From the NCBI RefSeq assembly GCF_001619615.1, contig NZ_LQQP01000012.1:310001-374000 (forward strand): a stretch of DNA of 64,000 nucleotides, given 5' to 3'. Shown piece after piece: positions 1 through 8,258 of the stretch. Source of the stretch: Microbacterium sp. T32 (lineage in GTDB: Bacteria > Actinomycetota > Actinomycetes > Actinomycetales > Microbacteriaceae). Each line of letters opens with the position of its first letter. The first letter of the stretch is position 1. A program made the position numbers and the translations under genes. The notes under the pieces were generated by a model that did not search any database, was not told the origin of the DNA, and worked only from the letters and a program-made list of their open reading frames with translations.

Positions 1-140
1 ATGTGCTCGGCCTCAACCACGCCACGGAGTACGGAGGAAGTGACCTCACGATGAGCCCCAGTGTCGACCCGTGCAACGCCGCCTCCCGCAGCCTCGGCGC
101 CGGCGATCTGGCAGCTATCTATGTCAAGCACGGCAAGTAA
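1..140 (+). CDS. C-terminal end of a matrixin-like zinc metalloprotease (partial)
   Basis: The reading frame enters from outside the window; codons run from position 3 to the TAA at 138-140, giving 45 residues. It begins VLGLNHA, which fits the last part of the HExxHxxGxxH zinc-binding motif of metzincin proteases (G and the third His are present), followed by a Met-turn-like TMSPS and an ending LGAGDLAAIYVKHG typical of the final helix of matrixin-type domains. The first two His and the catalytic Glu lie upstream of the window, so activity cannot be judged. The following lipoprotein ATG at 121 overlaps its end, suggesting translational coupling. Family assignment rests on this short motif only. 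Confidence 0.6.
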   Translation, partial: VLGLNHATEYGGSDLTMSPSVDPCNAASRSLGAGDLAAIYVKHGK

Positions 141-546
141 GGTCCTAGGCGGTGGCATCGCCATCCTCCTGCTCCTGACGGGATGCTCAAGCACCACAGA
201 CAACGCGCCCGAGCCAGGAACGAGCGCTGAGCAGGCCTGCGCTCAACCGCAGATCACCCTCTCACGCACAACAGCTGAACCCGGCAGTACGGTGACCATC
301 GAGGGCACCGATTGGGCAACCTGCGCCGATACCCCGAACGACCCCACGCCCTCTCCCTGGACAAGCGTCGACCTGAGTTTCTCCCAAGGGGGAGACCAAC
401 AGCCTGTCGGCACCGCACCGATCCAGGGCGGATTGTTCGCCGCAACGGTAGCCCTGCCCGCGGATGCGCTTCCGGGCGAGGCCAGCATCCATGTAACGAG
501 CAGCGGATACTCGACCACCCTCACGATCCAGATCAGCAACCGATAG
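121..546 (+). CDS. Small lipoprotein with an Ig/IPT-like extracellular domain
   Basis: Encodes 141 residues from the ATG at 121. A short charged N-terminus, a hydrophobic stretch GGGIAILLLL and the lipobox LLTGC at about residues 13-22 mark a lipoprotein. The mature part has a PGSTVTIEGTDW segment, which resembles the first strands of IPT/TIG or other Ig-like folds seen in actinobacterial surface lipoproteins, with two further Cys. An in-frame GTG at 61 would add a proline-rich stretch in front of the signal and is less likely. It overlaps the end of the protease gene by 20 nt, so the two are probably cotranscribed. Its role is unknown. Confidence 0.7.
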   Translation: MSSTASKVLGGGIAILLLLTGCSSTTDNAPEPGTSAEQACAQPQITLSRTTAEPGSTVTIEGTDWATCADTPNDPTPSPWTSVDLSFSQGGDQQPVGTAPIQGGLFAATVALPADALPGEASIHVTSSGYSTTLTIQISNR

Positions 547-1087
547 GCCGCGCGATTCGAGCCGCGTCGTCGCGCCGAGAAACAGCGCCTCTCTCCGTTG
601 ACTGGCCTGCAGAGCGGCAGACGTCGTCGCCGGGGGTTGCGCCGAGGAGCTGGAGCCGTCTGCCGCGGTAGCTGGGGGAGAACCGCGGCCGACGGCGAGC
701 GGGAGCTCTCTCACCGCCCACCGCAACCGTAGCGACGGTGCGTTACCGACGTGTGACTCTCCGCACCGTCCATCTCGCTGTCGTGGTTCAGATCAGGTCG
801 TACGGGCTCTGTTCCGGAGCTTTTCTCTGCCGCCGCGCCCGCCTCTGGCGAAGGGTGGGCAAGCGGGAAATCCATCGAGGTAGGTATCCCAAATGAGCCT
901 CTCGCTGCATGCCACGAGGGGGGCTCACGGATCGAGATGGCTCGGCCGCTGCACCGTTCGGGTCTACCCCTTCTCGCCCTTCTTCGTTTCCGCGCTCTGG
1001 TCTTCTTCGTTCGGCGTCTCATCGGCGTTCGCTTCAGCACGACCTCCGGCTGCGGACGTGTCCTTCATGCTATCTGCGGCCCCAGGT
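547..1087. other. Non-coding stretch with no supported gene
   Basis: I see no convincing gene on either strand. Open frames here are arginine/proline-rich and lack recognisable motifs or ribosome-binding sites, as expected for chance frames in GC-rich DNA. The right part lies just beyond the broken end of the oxidoreductase fragment at 1088-1378 and may be unrecognisable remains of the same gene. Confidence 0.5.
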
Positions 1088-1378
1088 TTATTCGTCGTCG
1101 ACGTCGCCCCGGCGCGGGTCGGGTCCCGGACCGTTCTCGAGCCACCGACGCCGGACGGCCGGGCGCGTGACCCGCGACGGGTGGTGCTGCCCTTCGGCCA
1201 CCCCGGCGATCGCCGGCGCGGCATCCGGGTCGTCGGCGTACGGTCGGGTCTCCACGACCGTGCGGCCGTCTTCCGACACCTTGACCTGGAAGGTTCCCCA
1301 GTGGGCGCTGCTCTCCTGCGTTCGCGTCACCCTGCCATCCTCGCGCGCGCCGGTCGTTCGACCTTCTCTCGCGCGCAA
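1088..1378 (-). pseudogene. N-terminal stump of a molybdopterin S/N-oxide reductase
   Basis: The minus-strand frame encodes about 96 residues containing SSAHWGTFQVKV, then RPYADDPDAAP, then HHPSRVTRPAVRRRWLENGP and PDPRRGD. This matches the N-terminal region of biotin-sulfoxide/TMAO/DMSO-type molybdenum reductases (WG-F-V, then DPDPSP, then R-RPAVR-GWLE-GPG--RG), normally followed by several hundred residues. Here it stops at TAA (1088-1090) right after RRGD-DDE. The expected continuation is not visible in any frame further down. I read it as a degraded gene; a short standalone protein is possible but unlikely. Confidence 0.6.
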
Positions 1379-1487
1379 CGCAAGGACATCGGCATCCGGA
1401 TGCCGGCTCCCGCACGAACCTCCGTAGCGCCTCCGAATCGGCGAGGGAGGGGGTGCGGGAAAGCAGGGCCGGTGCTAGGCAGGAGCT

Positions 1488-2171
1488 ATGACCTCCACCG
1501 TTCCCCCGCTCCGTCGCCCGTCACCGGCCGCGCGCGCAGCGCGCAAGGACCGTGTGCTCACGTGGGTCACGCTGTCCATCGCCGCGGTCATCTGCCTCGT
1601 GCTCGGCTTCGGTGCCGTCGCGATGGCGAACTCGTGGTGGACGGAGGAGGCGCCCGTCGCCTCGGCCGACCAGCAGCTGCCCGACGGCCAGTCCCGGTTC
1701 GATCAGGCGGGTCTCGACTTTCTGAACCGCCAGGGCCACGCGACGGTCGACGTGACCGCGTCCGCCTCCGCCAGCGAACTCGGGCTTCCGACCGCGGGGC
1801 AGACCCCGATCGACACGCTCGTGCCGATTTCGCTGGAGGTCCGTGGCGATGCGTCTTCCCTCGAGTTCAACGGAGTGTCGCGCTTCGAGCTCACCACGTC
1901 GGACGACATCGTGACGCGTGTGCAGGTGATTCCTGCGGCGAGCGGGTCCTGGACGAGCATCTCGTCGGAGCTCGGTTCGCGCGCGGCGCAGTGGGGATGG
2001 TCGCAGGCCCAGCTCGACGCTCTGCGCGAGCAAGTGGGAGACGCCGCTCGGAGCGAGGGGACGGCATCCACGCTGTCCCTCCCGACGGTGACGTACGGCG
2101 GCATGAGCATCACCGCGCAGGTCACCGCGAGCGACGGGACGCTCAGTCTGGCGTACAACATCGGGCAGTGA
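1488..2171 (+). CDS. Membrane-anchored exported protein of unknown function
   Basis: Encodes 227 residues. An N-terminal basic segment is followed by one transmembrane helix (about residues 27-48, VTLSIAAVICLVLGFGAV) and a roughly 180-residue extracytoplasmic part rich in Ala, Ser and Thr with no motif I recognise. The helix near the N-terminus with basic residues before it predicts the C-terminal part outside the cell. A GGAG lies 3 nt before the ATG. The next gene, also an exported protein on the same strand, follows after 90 bp, but its own possible -10 (TAGCAT, 2225-2230) argues for separate transcription. Confidence 0.7.
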   Translation: MTSTVPPLRRPSPAARAARKDRVLTWVTLSIAAVICLVLGFGAVAMANSWWTEEAPVASADQQLPDGQSRFDQAGLDFLNRQGHATVDVTASASASELGLPTAGQTPIDTLVPISLEVRGDASSLEFNGVSRFELTTSDDIVTRVQVIPAASGSWTSISSELGSRAAQWGWSQAQLDALREQVGDAARSEGTASTLSLPTVTYGGMSITAQVTASDGTLSLAYNIGQ

Positions 2172-2261
2172 TCCGCCTCCACCGCCCGGCCGCGGCGTTC
2201 AGGGAACACGGGATGCCATCGCGGTAGCATCCGGTGCGTCAGCCGTTGCGAAGGGTGTTCC

Positions 2262-2678
2262 GTGGTCCGTTGGTCTTCCGCCGTGGTCGCCCTCGTCGCG
2301 GTCGCACTCGTCACCGCCGGCTGCTCGACCGCGGACGAGACGCCGCCGCCGGTGGTCGCTCCCTCAAGCGTTGCGAACCCGTCGGCGAGCCCGCAGGCGC
2401 TGCCGCCGACCATGATGTCCCCGGGCGATCTGAGCGGCAAGAACGTTGCCGTCGTCATCGGGACGGCGCTCTCGGTCACCGTTCCGGACGGTACCGAGGA
2501 CCAGTGGCGGGGAACCACCGACGACCCCACGATCGCCGAGTTCTCGGCCGGCGGCTCCGACGAGGGGGCGACCTTCCGCCCCGGCTTCATCGCGCGCAAA
2601 CTCGGCACGACGAAGGCGACGTTGACCGGACCGGACGGCACGACGAGCGCCTTCACGATCTCGGTCGTCGCGCCCTGA
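2262..2678 (+). CDS. Small lipoprotein of unknown function
   Basis: Encodes 138 residues from GTG 2262. The N-terminus MVRWSSAVVALVAVALVTAG-C carries a clear type II signal with lipobox VTAGC near residue 21. A Pro/Ser/Ala linker precedes a domain ending in strand-like segments KATLTGPDGTTSAF and TISVVAP, suggestive of a beta-sandwich. A GAAGGG lies about 10 nt before the GTG, which supports this start. A possible -10 (TAGCAT) is at 2225-2230. No enzymatic motif is visible. Confidence 0.75.
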   Translation: MVRWSSAVVALVAVALVTAGCSTADETPPPVVAPSSVANPSASPQALPPTMMSPGDLSGKNVAVVIGTALSVTVPDGTEDQWRGTTDDPTIAEFSAGGSDEGATFRPGFIARKLGTTKATLTGPDGTTSAFTISVVAP

Positions 2679-2819
2679 CGCTGGTCGCGGAAGCACCCTG
2701 ACACCGCCGTCGGCGGTGTGCGGTCGCTCGACGCTGTCGCGACACCGGCTGGTCCTCGAGACCGCTGTTTCTGCGCTCCTCCCGGACGGTCGGCGGCGTG
2801 GCATCCGTCCGTCTGCGAC

Positions 2820-2852
2820 TGTGTTGATTCATGTGGGTGTGTGTTGTATTGT
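2820..2852 (+). promoter_or_regulatory. fru operon promoter with tandem DeoR-type operator repeats
   Basis: TTGATT at 2824-2829 and TATTGT at 2847-2852 are separated by 17 bp, a good SigA-type promoter. Two direct repeats, TGTGTTGATT (2820-2829) and TGTGTTGTATT (2840-2850), begin exactly 20 bp apart, so they lie on the same face of the helix and straddle both promoter elements. DeoR-family fructose regulators commonly bind tandem repeats of this kind, so autorepression by the product of the first gene is the likely arrangement. The start codon is 25 bp downstream, leaving room for the GAAGGGG ribosome-binding site. Confidence 0.6.
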
Positions 2853-2876
2853 GTGGGAATCTTCGAAGGGGATTCC

Positions 2877-3659
2877 GTGTACGCAATGGAGCGCCAGCAG
2901 CTCATCGAGCGCGAACTGCGCGAGATCGGACGCGTCAGCGTCGTCGACCTCGCCCGTCGTTTCGACGTCACCACCGAGACCGTTCGTCGTGACCTCGACC
3001 GCCTCGAGCAGACGGGCGCGCTGCGTCGGGTCCACGGCGGCGCCGTCGGAATCGACCGTGCGAGCACCACGGAGGTCTCGCTCTCGGAACGTCGACTGCG
3101 TCAGGGAGACGCCAAGCGCGCGATCGGTGCGGAGGCTGCCCGGCTGCTGAGCCCCGGGTTCCGCGGCTCGATCTTCATCGACGCCGGCACCACTCCCGCG
3201 GCCGTCGCTGCCGAACTCCCGCAGGTATTGGGGGAGGGGAGCGACGTCGAGATCGTCACGCACTCGCTCGAGGCCGCACACCTGCTCGCGGGTGACGAGC
3301 GCGTCTCGCTCACGGTGATCGGCGGCAAGGTCCGCGGGGTCACCGCCGCCGCGGTCGGCGCGCACACCGTGCGCTCGATCGGCGAGCTGCGTCCCGACAT
3401 CGCCTTCGTGGGCACGAACGGACTGAGCGCCGGGTTCGGCCTCAGCACCCCCGACCCGGAGGAAGCGGCGGTCAAGACCGCGATCATCCGGGCGGCGCGC
3501 CGCGTCGTCGTGGTCGCCGACACCGCCAAGTTCGGCGAGGAACTGCTCGTGCGGTTCGCACGTCTCGACGAGATCGACGTGCTCGTCACGGACGGCACGC
3601 CGCCCGACGCGCTCGCCCAGGCCCTGGCTGATGCCGATGCCGAGGTGCGTGTCGCATGA
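2877..3659 (+). CDS. fruR: DeoR-family fructose operon regulator
   Basis: Encodes 260 residues from GTG 2877, chosen because the protein then begins VYAMERQ, matching the MYAEERQ start of DeoR regulators, and because GAAGGGG sits 6 nt upstream. Residues 20-44 form the DeoR helix-turn-helix (VSVVDLARRFDVTTETVRRD). The rest is the DeoRC sugar-phosphate-sensing domain, with DAGTTP and VGTNG motifs. It heads a four-gene fructose PTS operon and overlaps fruK by 4 nt (ATGA). Fructose-1-phosphate is the usual inducer in this family. The ligand is inferred from the neighbours. Confidence 0.88.
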   Translation: MYAMERQQLIERELREIGRVSVVDLARRFDVTTETVRRDLDRLEQTGALRRVHGGAVGIDRASTTEVSLSERRLRQGDAKRAIGAEAARLLSPGFRGSIFIDAGTTPAAVAAELPQVLGEGSDVEIVTHSLEAAHLLAGDERVSLTVIGGKVRGVTAAAVGAHTVRSIGELRPDIAFVGTNGLSAGFGLSTPDPEEAAVKTAIIRAARRVVVVADTAKFGEELLVRFARLDEIDVLVTDGTPPDALAQALADADAEVRVA

Positions 3660-4621
3660 TCGTCACCCTCACCGCCAACCCCTCGGCCGACCGTGCCGTG
3701 CAGCTCACGGGTCCGCTCGTGCCCGGCGAGGTGCAGCGCGCCGAGTCCTCGCGAGAGGATGCCGGGGGCAAGGGCGTCAACGTCGCCCGGGTCGTGTCCG
3801 CCGCCGGCGCCCCCGCGCGCGCCGTCGTTCCCGTGAACGACCACGACCCGTACCGTCTGCTCCTGGACGACGCCGGGGTCGACCTCGAGATCGTGCCCGT
3901 CGAGGGGCGTGTGCGCGCCAACCTCACGATCACCGATCCGCGGGGCGAGACGACCAAGCTCAATCTCCCGGGCGCCGAGCTCTCCGCCGCCGAGGCTGCG
4001 GCGCTCACGGCCGGTGTGGTAGCGGCCGCCGAGAACGCGACGTGGCTCGTGCTCGCCGGGTCGCTGCCTCCGGGGGTTCCCGTGACGTTCTACGCCGATC
4101 TCATCGCCGCGGTCCGCGGCCGGTGGGGGGCGAGTGCGCCGCTCATCGCGGTCGACGCCTCGGGCGCGGCGCTGGCCGCCGTCGTCGAAACGGCCCGCCC
4201 CGACCTCATCAAGCCCAACCACGAAGAGCTCGCCGAGCTCGTCGGCGAGGATGCCACGGCCGACGCCGACGTCATCGCGGAGGCCGCGCGACGCGCGGCG
4301 GCGCTCGTGCCCGAGCGGGTGGCATCCGCTCTCGTGACCCTCGGGGCGGACGGCGCGCTCCTCTTCACCGCCGACGGCGCGTGGCGCGGACACGCCCCGA
4401 GGATCCAGGTCGCGAGCACGGTCGGCGCGGGCGACAGCTCCCTCGCCGGTTACCTCCTCGCCGACCTCGAGGGAGCATCCGCCCCCGACCGACTCGCCCG
4501 CAGCATCGCGTACGGCGCGGCTGCGGCGACCCTGCCGGGGACCCAGGCCCCGACACCGGCCGATCTGCCCGCGGGGCCGATCGCCGTGACCGTTTTCTCC
4601 ACCCCCACCGCAGAACACTGA
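3656..4621 (+). CDS. fruK: 1-phosphofructokinase
   Basis: Encodes 321 residues of the PfkB/ribokinase family. It phosphorylates fructose-1-phosphate, the product of the fructose PTS, to fructose-1,6-bisphosphate in the cytoplasm. The sugar-binding GGKGVNVAR motif is at residues 37-45, and the anion hole/catalytic VGAGDS is at 256-261 with the base Asp at 260. N-terminal MIVTLTANPS-D is typical of FruK/LacC. It starts inside the regulator's stop codon and is followed after 20 bp by the PTS permease, so the operon is translationally coupled. Length matches the family. Confidence 0.93.
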   Translation: MIVTLTANPSADRAVQLTGPLVPGEVQRAESSREDAGGKGVNVARVVSAAGAPARAVVPVNDHDPYRLLLDDAGVDLEIVPVEGRVRANLTITDPRGETTKLNLPGAELSAAEAAALTAGVVAAAENATWLVLAGSLPPGVPVTFYADLIAAVRGRWGASAPLIAVDASGAALAAVVETARPDLIKPNHEELAELVGEDATADADVIAEAARRAAALVPERVASALVTLGADGALLFTADGAWRGHAPRIQVASTVGAGDSSLAGYLLADLEGASAPDRLARSIAYGAAAATLPGTQAPTPADLPAGPIAVTVFSTPTAEH

Positions 4622-4641
4622 CCACGAAAGGTCACCGAACC

Positions 4642-6708
4642 ATGTCCGACATCATCACACCGGAGCTCGTCAGCCTCGACGCGCCCCTGGGGGCCGACAA
4701 GCAGTCGGTCATCCGTGCTCTGGCCGAGCGCGTCGTCGCGCAGGGCCGCGCGACGAGCGCCCAGGAACTCTTCGACGACGCGTGGGCCCGCGAGCAGAAG
4801 GACGAGACCGGCCTCCCCGGCGGCATCGGCATCCCGCACGCGCGCAGCGCCTCGGTCACCGAGCCGACCCTCGCCTTTGCGCGTCTGACCCCCGGCGTCG
4901 ACTTCGGTGCTCCCGACGGACCCGCCGACATCGTCTTCCTCATCGCCGCTCCCGCCGGCGCCGACGAGGCGCACCTCGCGGTGCTGTCGCAGCTCGCCCG
5001 CAGCCTCATGAAGCCGGAGTTCACCGGCGGTCTCCGTGCCGCGGCGACCCCGACCGACGCGGTCGGGATCATCACGGATGCCATCACCCCGGCATCCGCC
5101 CCCGCCGAGGCCCCGGCTGCCGCGGCGCCGGCGGCGACCCGTGCCGAGGCCCGCACGGCGACGGCCACGAAGACGACGAAGATCGTCGCCGTGACGGCCT
5201 GCGCCACGGGCATCGCGCACACGTTCATGGCCGCGGACGCACTCACCGCCGCGGGCCTCGAGGCTGACGGCGTCGAGCTCGTCGTCGAGCCCCAGGGGTC
5301 CAGCGGCTACAAGGCCCTCCCGCAGAGCGTCATCGACGACGCCGACGCCGTGATCTTCGCCGTTGACGTCGACGTCCGCGAACCGCAGCGCTTCGCGGGC
5401 AAGCCCGTCGTCCGCGCGGGTGTCAAGCGTGGCATCGAGCAGCCGAAGCAGCTCATCGCCGAGGCCGTCGCCGCCGTCTCCAACCCGAACGCTCCGCGCG
5501 TCCAGGGCGGCGCGGCCGCGGCATCTGCGTCCGACGCCCCCGCCGCACAGCAGTCGGTGGGTCGTCGCATCCAGCGCTGGCTGCTGACCGGTGTCAGCTA
5601 CATGATCCCGTTCGTCGCCGGCGGCGGCCTGCTCATCGCGCTGGGCTTCCTGCTCGGCGGTTACCAGGTCACCAAGGACGCCGCGAACGTCATCATCCAG
5701 AACTCGCTGTGGGACCTCCCCACCGAGAACTTGACCTCGCCGCTCGGCCCGCTCGGCCAGTACCTCGGCTCGGTCGCCTTCATGATCGGTGCGACGTCGA
5801 TGGGCTTCATCGTCGCGGTGCTCGCGGGATTCATCGCCTACGCGATCGCCGACCGCCCGGGTATCGCCCCCGGTTTCGTCGCGGGCGCCGTCGCGGTGCT
5901 CATGAACGCCGGCTTCATCGGCGGCATCATCGGCGGTCTGCTCGCCGGTTTCATCGCCTGGTGGCTCGGCCGTTTCGACGCCCCGCGCTGGCTTCGCGGC
6001 CTCATGCCGGTCGTGATCGTGCCGTTCCTCGGCTCGATCTTCGCCTCGGGTCTGATGATCCTGTTCCTCGGTCGCCCGATCGCCGCTCTGATGGCCGCAC
6101 TCACCGAGGGGCTCACCTCGCTCGCCTCCTCGGGCGCCGGGGCGATCCTGCTCGGCGTGATCCTGGGCCTCATGATGTGCTTCGACCTCGGTGGACCGGT
6201 CAACAAGGTGGCCTATGTCTTCGCGACGACGGGCCTGGCCGCGGCCAGCCAGACGAACACCGCGCCGTACCTCATCATGGCCGCGGTCATGGCCGCCGGC
6301 ATGGTGCCGCCGCTCGCGATGGCGCTGGCTTCCACGGTCCTCGCCCGCCCGAAGTTCACGCCCGTCGAGCGTGAGAACGGCGCCGCCGCGTGGCTGCTGG
6401 GCGCCTCGTTCATCTCCGAGGGTGCGATCCCGTTCGCCGCGGCCGATCCCCTGCGTGTCATCCCCGCCTCAATGGTGGGCGGTGCCGTCACCGGCGGCCT
6501 CAGCATGTGGCTGAGCGTTCAGTCCTTCGCCCCGCACGGCGGCATCTTCGTCCTGTTCGCGATCAGCCCGTGGTGGGGTTTCCTCCTGGCGATCGTCGCG
6601 GGTACCGTCGTGACGGCGCTGATCGTCGTCGCCCTCAAGGGCATCGGCCGCAGCAACAAGGACGCCGCCGTCGAAGAGGCTGCTCCCGCAGTTCCCGTCG
6701 CCGCCTAA
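4642..6708 (+). CDS. fruA: PTS fructose transporter, fused EIIA-EIIB-EIIC
   Basis: Encodes 688 residues from ATG 4642. It takes up fructose across the membrane and phosphorylates it at C1. Domain order is IIA (about 1-150; phospho-acceptor His66 in GIGIPHARS), an Ala/Pro/Thr linker, IIB (about 180-280; Cys187 in VTACATGIAHTFMAA) and IIC (about 320-675, eight or more hydrophobic segments with conserved GGPVNKVAYVF). The fusion order A-B-C is the common actinobacterial form. GAAAGG lies 10 nt before the start. HPr, the phosphate donor, is encoded directly downstream; Enzyme I is not in the window. Confidence 0.93.
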   Translation: MSDIITPELVSLDAPLGADKQSVIRALAERVVAQGRATSAQELFDDAWAREQKDETGLPGGIGIPHARSASVTEPTLAFARLTPGVDFGAPDGPADIVFLIAAPAGADEAHLAVLSQLARSLMKPEFTGGLRAAATPTDAVGIITDAITPASAPAEAPAAAAPAATRAEARTATATKTTKIVAVTACATGIAHTFMAADALTAAGLEADGVELVVEPQGSSGYKALPQSVIDDADAVIFAVDVDVREPQRFAGKPVVRAGVKRGIEQPKQLIAEAVAAVSNPNAPRVQGGAAAASASDAPAAQQSVGRRIQRWLLTGVSYMIPFVAGGGLLIALGFLLGGYQVTKDAANVIIQNSLWDLPTENLTSPLGPLGQYLGSVAFMIGATSMGFIVAVLAGFIAYAIADRPGIAPGFVAGAVAVLMNAGFIGGIIGGLLAGFIAWWLGRFDAPRWLRGLMPVVIVPFLGSIFASGLMILFLGRPIAALMAALTEGLTSLASSGAGAILLGVILGLMMCFDLGGPVNKVAYVFATTGLAAASQTNTAPYLIMAAVMAAGMVPPLAMALASTVLARPKFTPVERENGAAAWLLGASFISEGAIPFAAADPLRVIPASMVGGAVTGGLSMWLSVQSFAPHGGIFVLFAISPWWGFLLAIVAGTVVTALIVVALKGIGRSNKDAAVEEAAPAVPVAA

Positions 6709-6735
6709 CACCTCGTCGAATCGGAAGGATTCACC

Positions 6736-7005
6736 ATGGCAGAACGTCAGGCCACCATCGCCAGCAGCTCGGGTCTCCACGCCCGCCCCGCGAAGCTCTT
6801 CGTGCAGGCCGTGCAGGAGAAGAAGGTGCCCGTCACCATCTCGGCCGCGGGCGGGCCGGACCTCAACGCCGGCAGCATCCTCTCGCTCATGGGCCTCGGC
6901 GCCGGTCACGGCACCGTCGTGACGCTCAAGGCTGAGGGCGAGGGCGCCGAGCAGGCGCTCGACGAGCTCGTCGCGCTTCTCGAGACCGACCTCGACGCGC
7001 AGTAA
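6736..7005 (+). CDS. ptsH: Phosphocarrier protein HPr
   Basis: Encodes 89 residues, the usual HPr size. It passes the phosphoryl group from Enzyme I to the IIA domain of sugar permeases. The active-site SGLHARPA places the phosphorylated His at residue 15. A serine stands at residue 47 (NAGSILSLMGLG), equivalent to the regulatory Ser46 of Firmicutes, though HPr kinase is usually absent in this lineage. It is the last gene of the fru operon, 27 bp after fruA with a GGAAGGA ribosome-binding site, and is followed by a strong hairpin terminator. Confidence 0.95.
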   Translation: MAERQATIASSSGLHARPAKLFVQAVQEKKVPVTISAAGGPDLNAGSILSLMGLGAGHGTVVTLKAEGEGAEQALDELVALLETDLDAQ

Positions 7006-7017
7006 GCGCTTTCGTCA

Positions 7018-7067
7018 CAGAACATCGGATGCCACGAGCCCTGGGGGCCGTGGCATCCGGTGTTCTG
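7018..7067 (+). terminator. Terminator of the fru-ptsH operon
   Basis: Arms at 7018-7036 and 7049-7067 pair over 19 bp with one mismatch around a 12-nt loop. There is no T-tract, as is common in actinobacterial terminators. Each arm contains the genome-wide heptamer GGATGCC/GGCATCC (7027-7033, 7052-7058). Confidence 0.75.
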
Positions 7068-7112
7068 TGGGGCGCGCTGTACCCGGGCCGCTGTCGGCGT
7101 CCGTCCGGCAGC

Positions 7113-7329
7113 GCCGGACACAACTCCGGCGGATCGGACACCGCGCGTCGCGGGCTGCGTCGCGAGCCCCCGTTTCGCAGGAGTTGTGCCCGCGACGTGG
7201 GGCCGCGCGGGGCTCCCGGGTTCTCCGCCGGCGGTGGCAAGCGATGCTCACCGTGTCGGCACAACTCCTGCCGGATGTCGCGAAAGACGAGAACGGATGC
7301 CGGGGCCGTCGGCTCTGCAGGAGTTGTGC
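7113..7329. repeat. Alternating palindromic repeat cluster (GCAGGAGTTGTGC)
   Basis: The 13-mer GCAGGAGTTGTGC occurs exactly at 7177-7189 and 7317-7329, and its exact reverse complement at 7259-7271. A partial inverse copy lies at 7117-7130 inside a GCCGGA/TCCGGC palindrome. Copies alternate in orientation with unequal spacing (69 and 45 nt), as in REP/BIME-type intergenic elements. The interval 7068-7403 between ptsH and the hydrolase gene holds no gene I can support. Confidence 0.65.
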
Positions 7330-7403
7330 GGGTCGACGACGACGTGCCGCTTGCGCAGTCGGGTGTCGCGCGACCGACCCCGCCGGGGTGCGCGCGGCGG
7401 GAG

Positions 7404-8042
7404 TCAGACCTCGGTCGAGTCTCCGGGGCCGAGGTCGACGAACGAGCCGCCGTTCTGCTCGACGGCCCAGGTGAGGCGGGCGTCGCCCATCTGCTTCCCC
7501 GCGACCGAGAGCGTCATGTCGTGGGTCGCGAACACGCGCGCGGGCTTGACGGCCAGCACGTAATCGATCGCCTCGGAGATCTTCAGCCACGGCGCACCCA
7601 CGGGGGCGGCGAGGAGAGCGACGTGCGCGCCCTTCGGGACCGTGTACGAATCGCCGGGGTAGAAGAACGCGTCGTTCACCAGCACGCCGACGTTGTCGAC
7701 GATCGGGATCGACGAGTGAATCTCGGCGTGCTTGCCGCCGAGGAACTCCAGGTGGAACGGTCCGAGATCGAGCGTGTCACCGGGATGCACGGCGATCACG
7801 TCGAAGCCGGCTGCCGCGTGCTGCACTCCCTCGGGGCCGTAGATCGGTACACCCGGGTGCGCCTTCTGGAGTCGCGTGAGGTGCTCGGGGGTCCAGTGGT
7901 CGGCGTGCTCGTGCGTGATGACGACACCGACGAGTCCGGTGAGCTCCTCGAGCGGCGAGGTGAAGACGCCGGGGTCGATGACGAGGGTGTGCCCGGCCTC
8001 GGTCAGAACGAGGGCGGCGTGTTCGTGTTTGGTGACCTGCAT
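7404..8042 (-). CDS. MBL-fold metal-dependent hydrolase (UlaG-like)
   Basis: Encodes 212 residues of the metallo-beta-lactamase superfamily. The metal-binding signature THEHADHW is at residues 43-50. Further metal ligands are probable in GGKHAEIH, in YPGDSY and in the late ATHDM, all in the order expected for the short UlaG/YtnP-like branch. Substrate cannot be predicted. It has no signal peptide, so it should be cytoplasmic. It stands alone, convergent with ptsH across the repeat cluster and divergent from tRNA-Glu. Confidence 0.8.
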   Translation of the reverse strand: MQVTKHEHAALVLTEAGHTLVIDPGVFTSPLEELTGLVGVVITHEHADHWTPEHLTRLQKAHPGVPIYGPEGVQHAAAGFDVIAVHPGDTLDLGPFHLEFLGGKHAEIHSSIPIVDNVGVLVNDAFFYPGDSYTVPKGAHVALLAAPVGAPWLKISEAIDYVLAVKPARVFATHDMTLSVAGKQMGDARLTWAVEQNGGSFVDLGPGDSTEV

Positions 8043-8212
8043 GCGGTCGAGTCAACTCCGCCCCCGGGGAGGCTGCAACCGCTGGACGGCGAGTCATCGG
8101 GATGCCACAGGTGAACGTCGCGGGTCGAGTGACGCCTTCCTCTTCCCTCTGAGCGGCGCGCGCGATACGGTGGGCCGGACACGCCCGGGCTGCGAGTCAT
8201 TCGCGGCCCGAT

Positions 8213-8242
8213 TTGTCGTGCGCGGCGTCCGTAGTGCATACT
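8213..8242 (+). promoter_or_regulatory. Probable promoter of tRNA-Glu
   Basis: TTGTCG (8213-8218) and CATACT (8237-8242) are 18 bp apart, with the tRNA 5' end 17 nt beyond the -10. A TG directly precedes the -10 hexamer, giving it an extended character. Confidence 0.5.
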
Positions 8243-8258
8243 TGAACGGTTGCGACGC

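Noticed and set aside
964..1224. 86-codon minus-strand frame with an acidic/polar C-terminal half
   Set aside because: It overlaps the oxidoreductase fragment out of frame and has no motif or ribosome-binding site.
893..2227. 444-codon plus-strand frame spanning the oxidoreductase fragment and the membrane-anchored protein
   Set aside because: Arg/Pro/Gly-rich chance frame that overlaps a gene with a proper membrane helix in another frame.
7113..7329. CRISPR array
   Set aside because: Repeats are only 13 nt, alternate in orientation and have unequal spacing; no cas genes are present.
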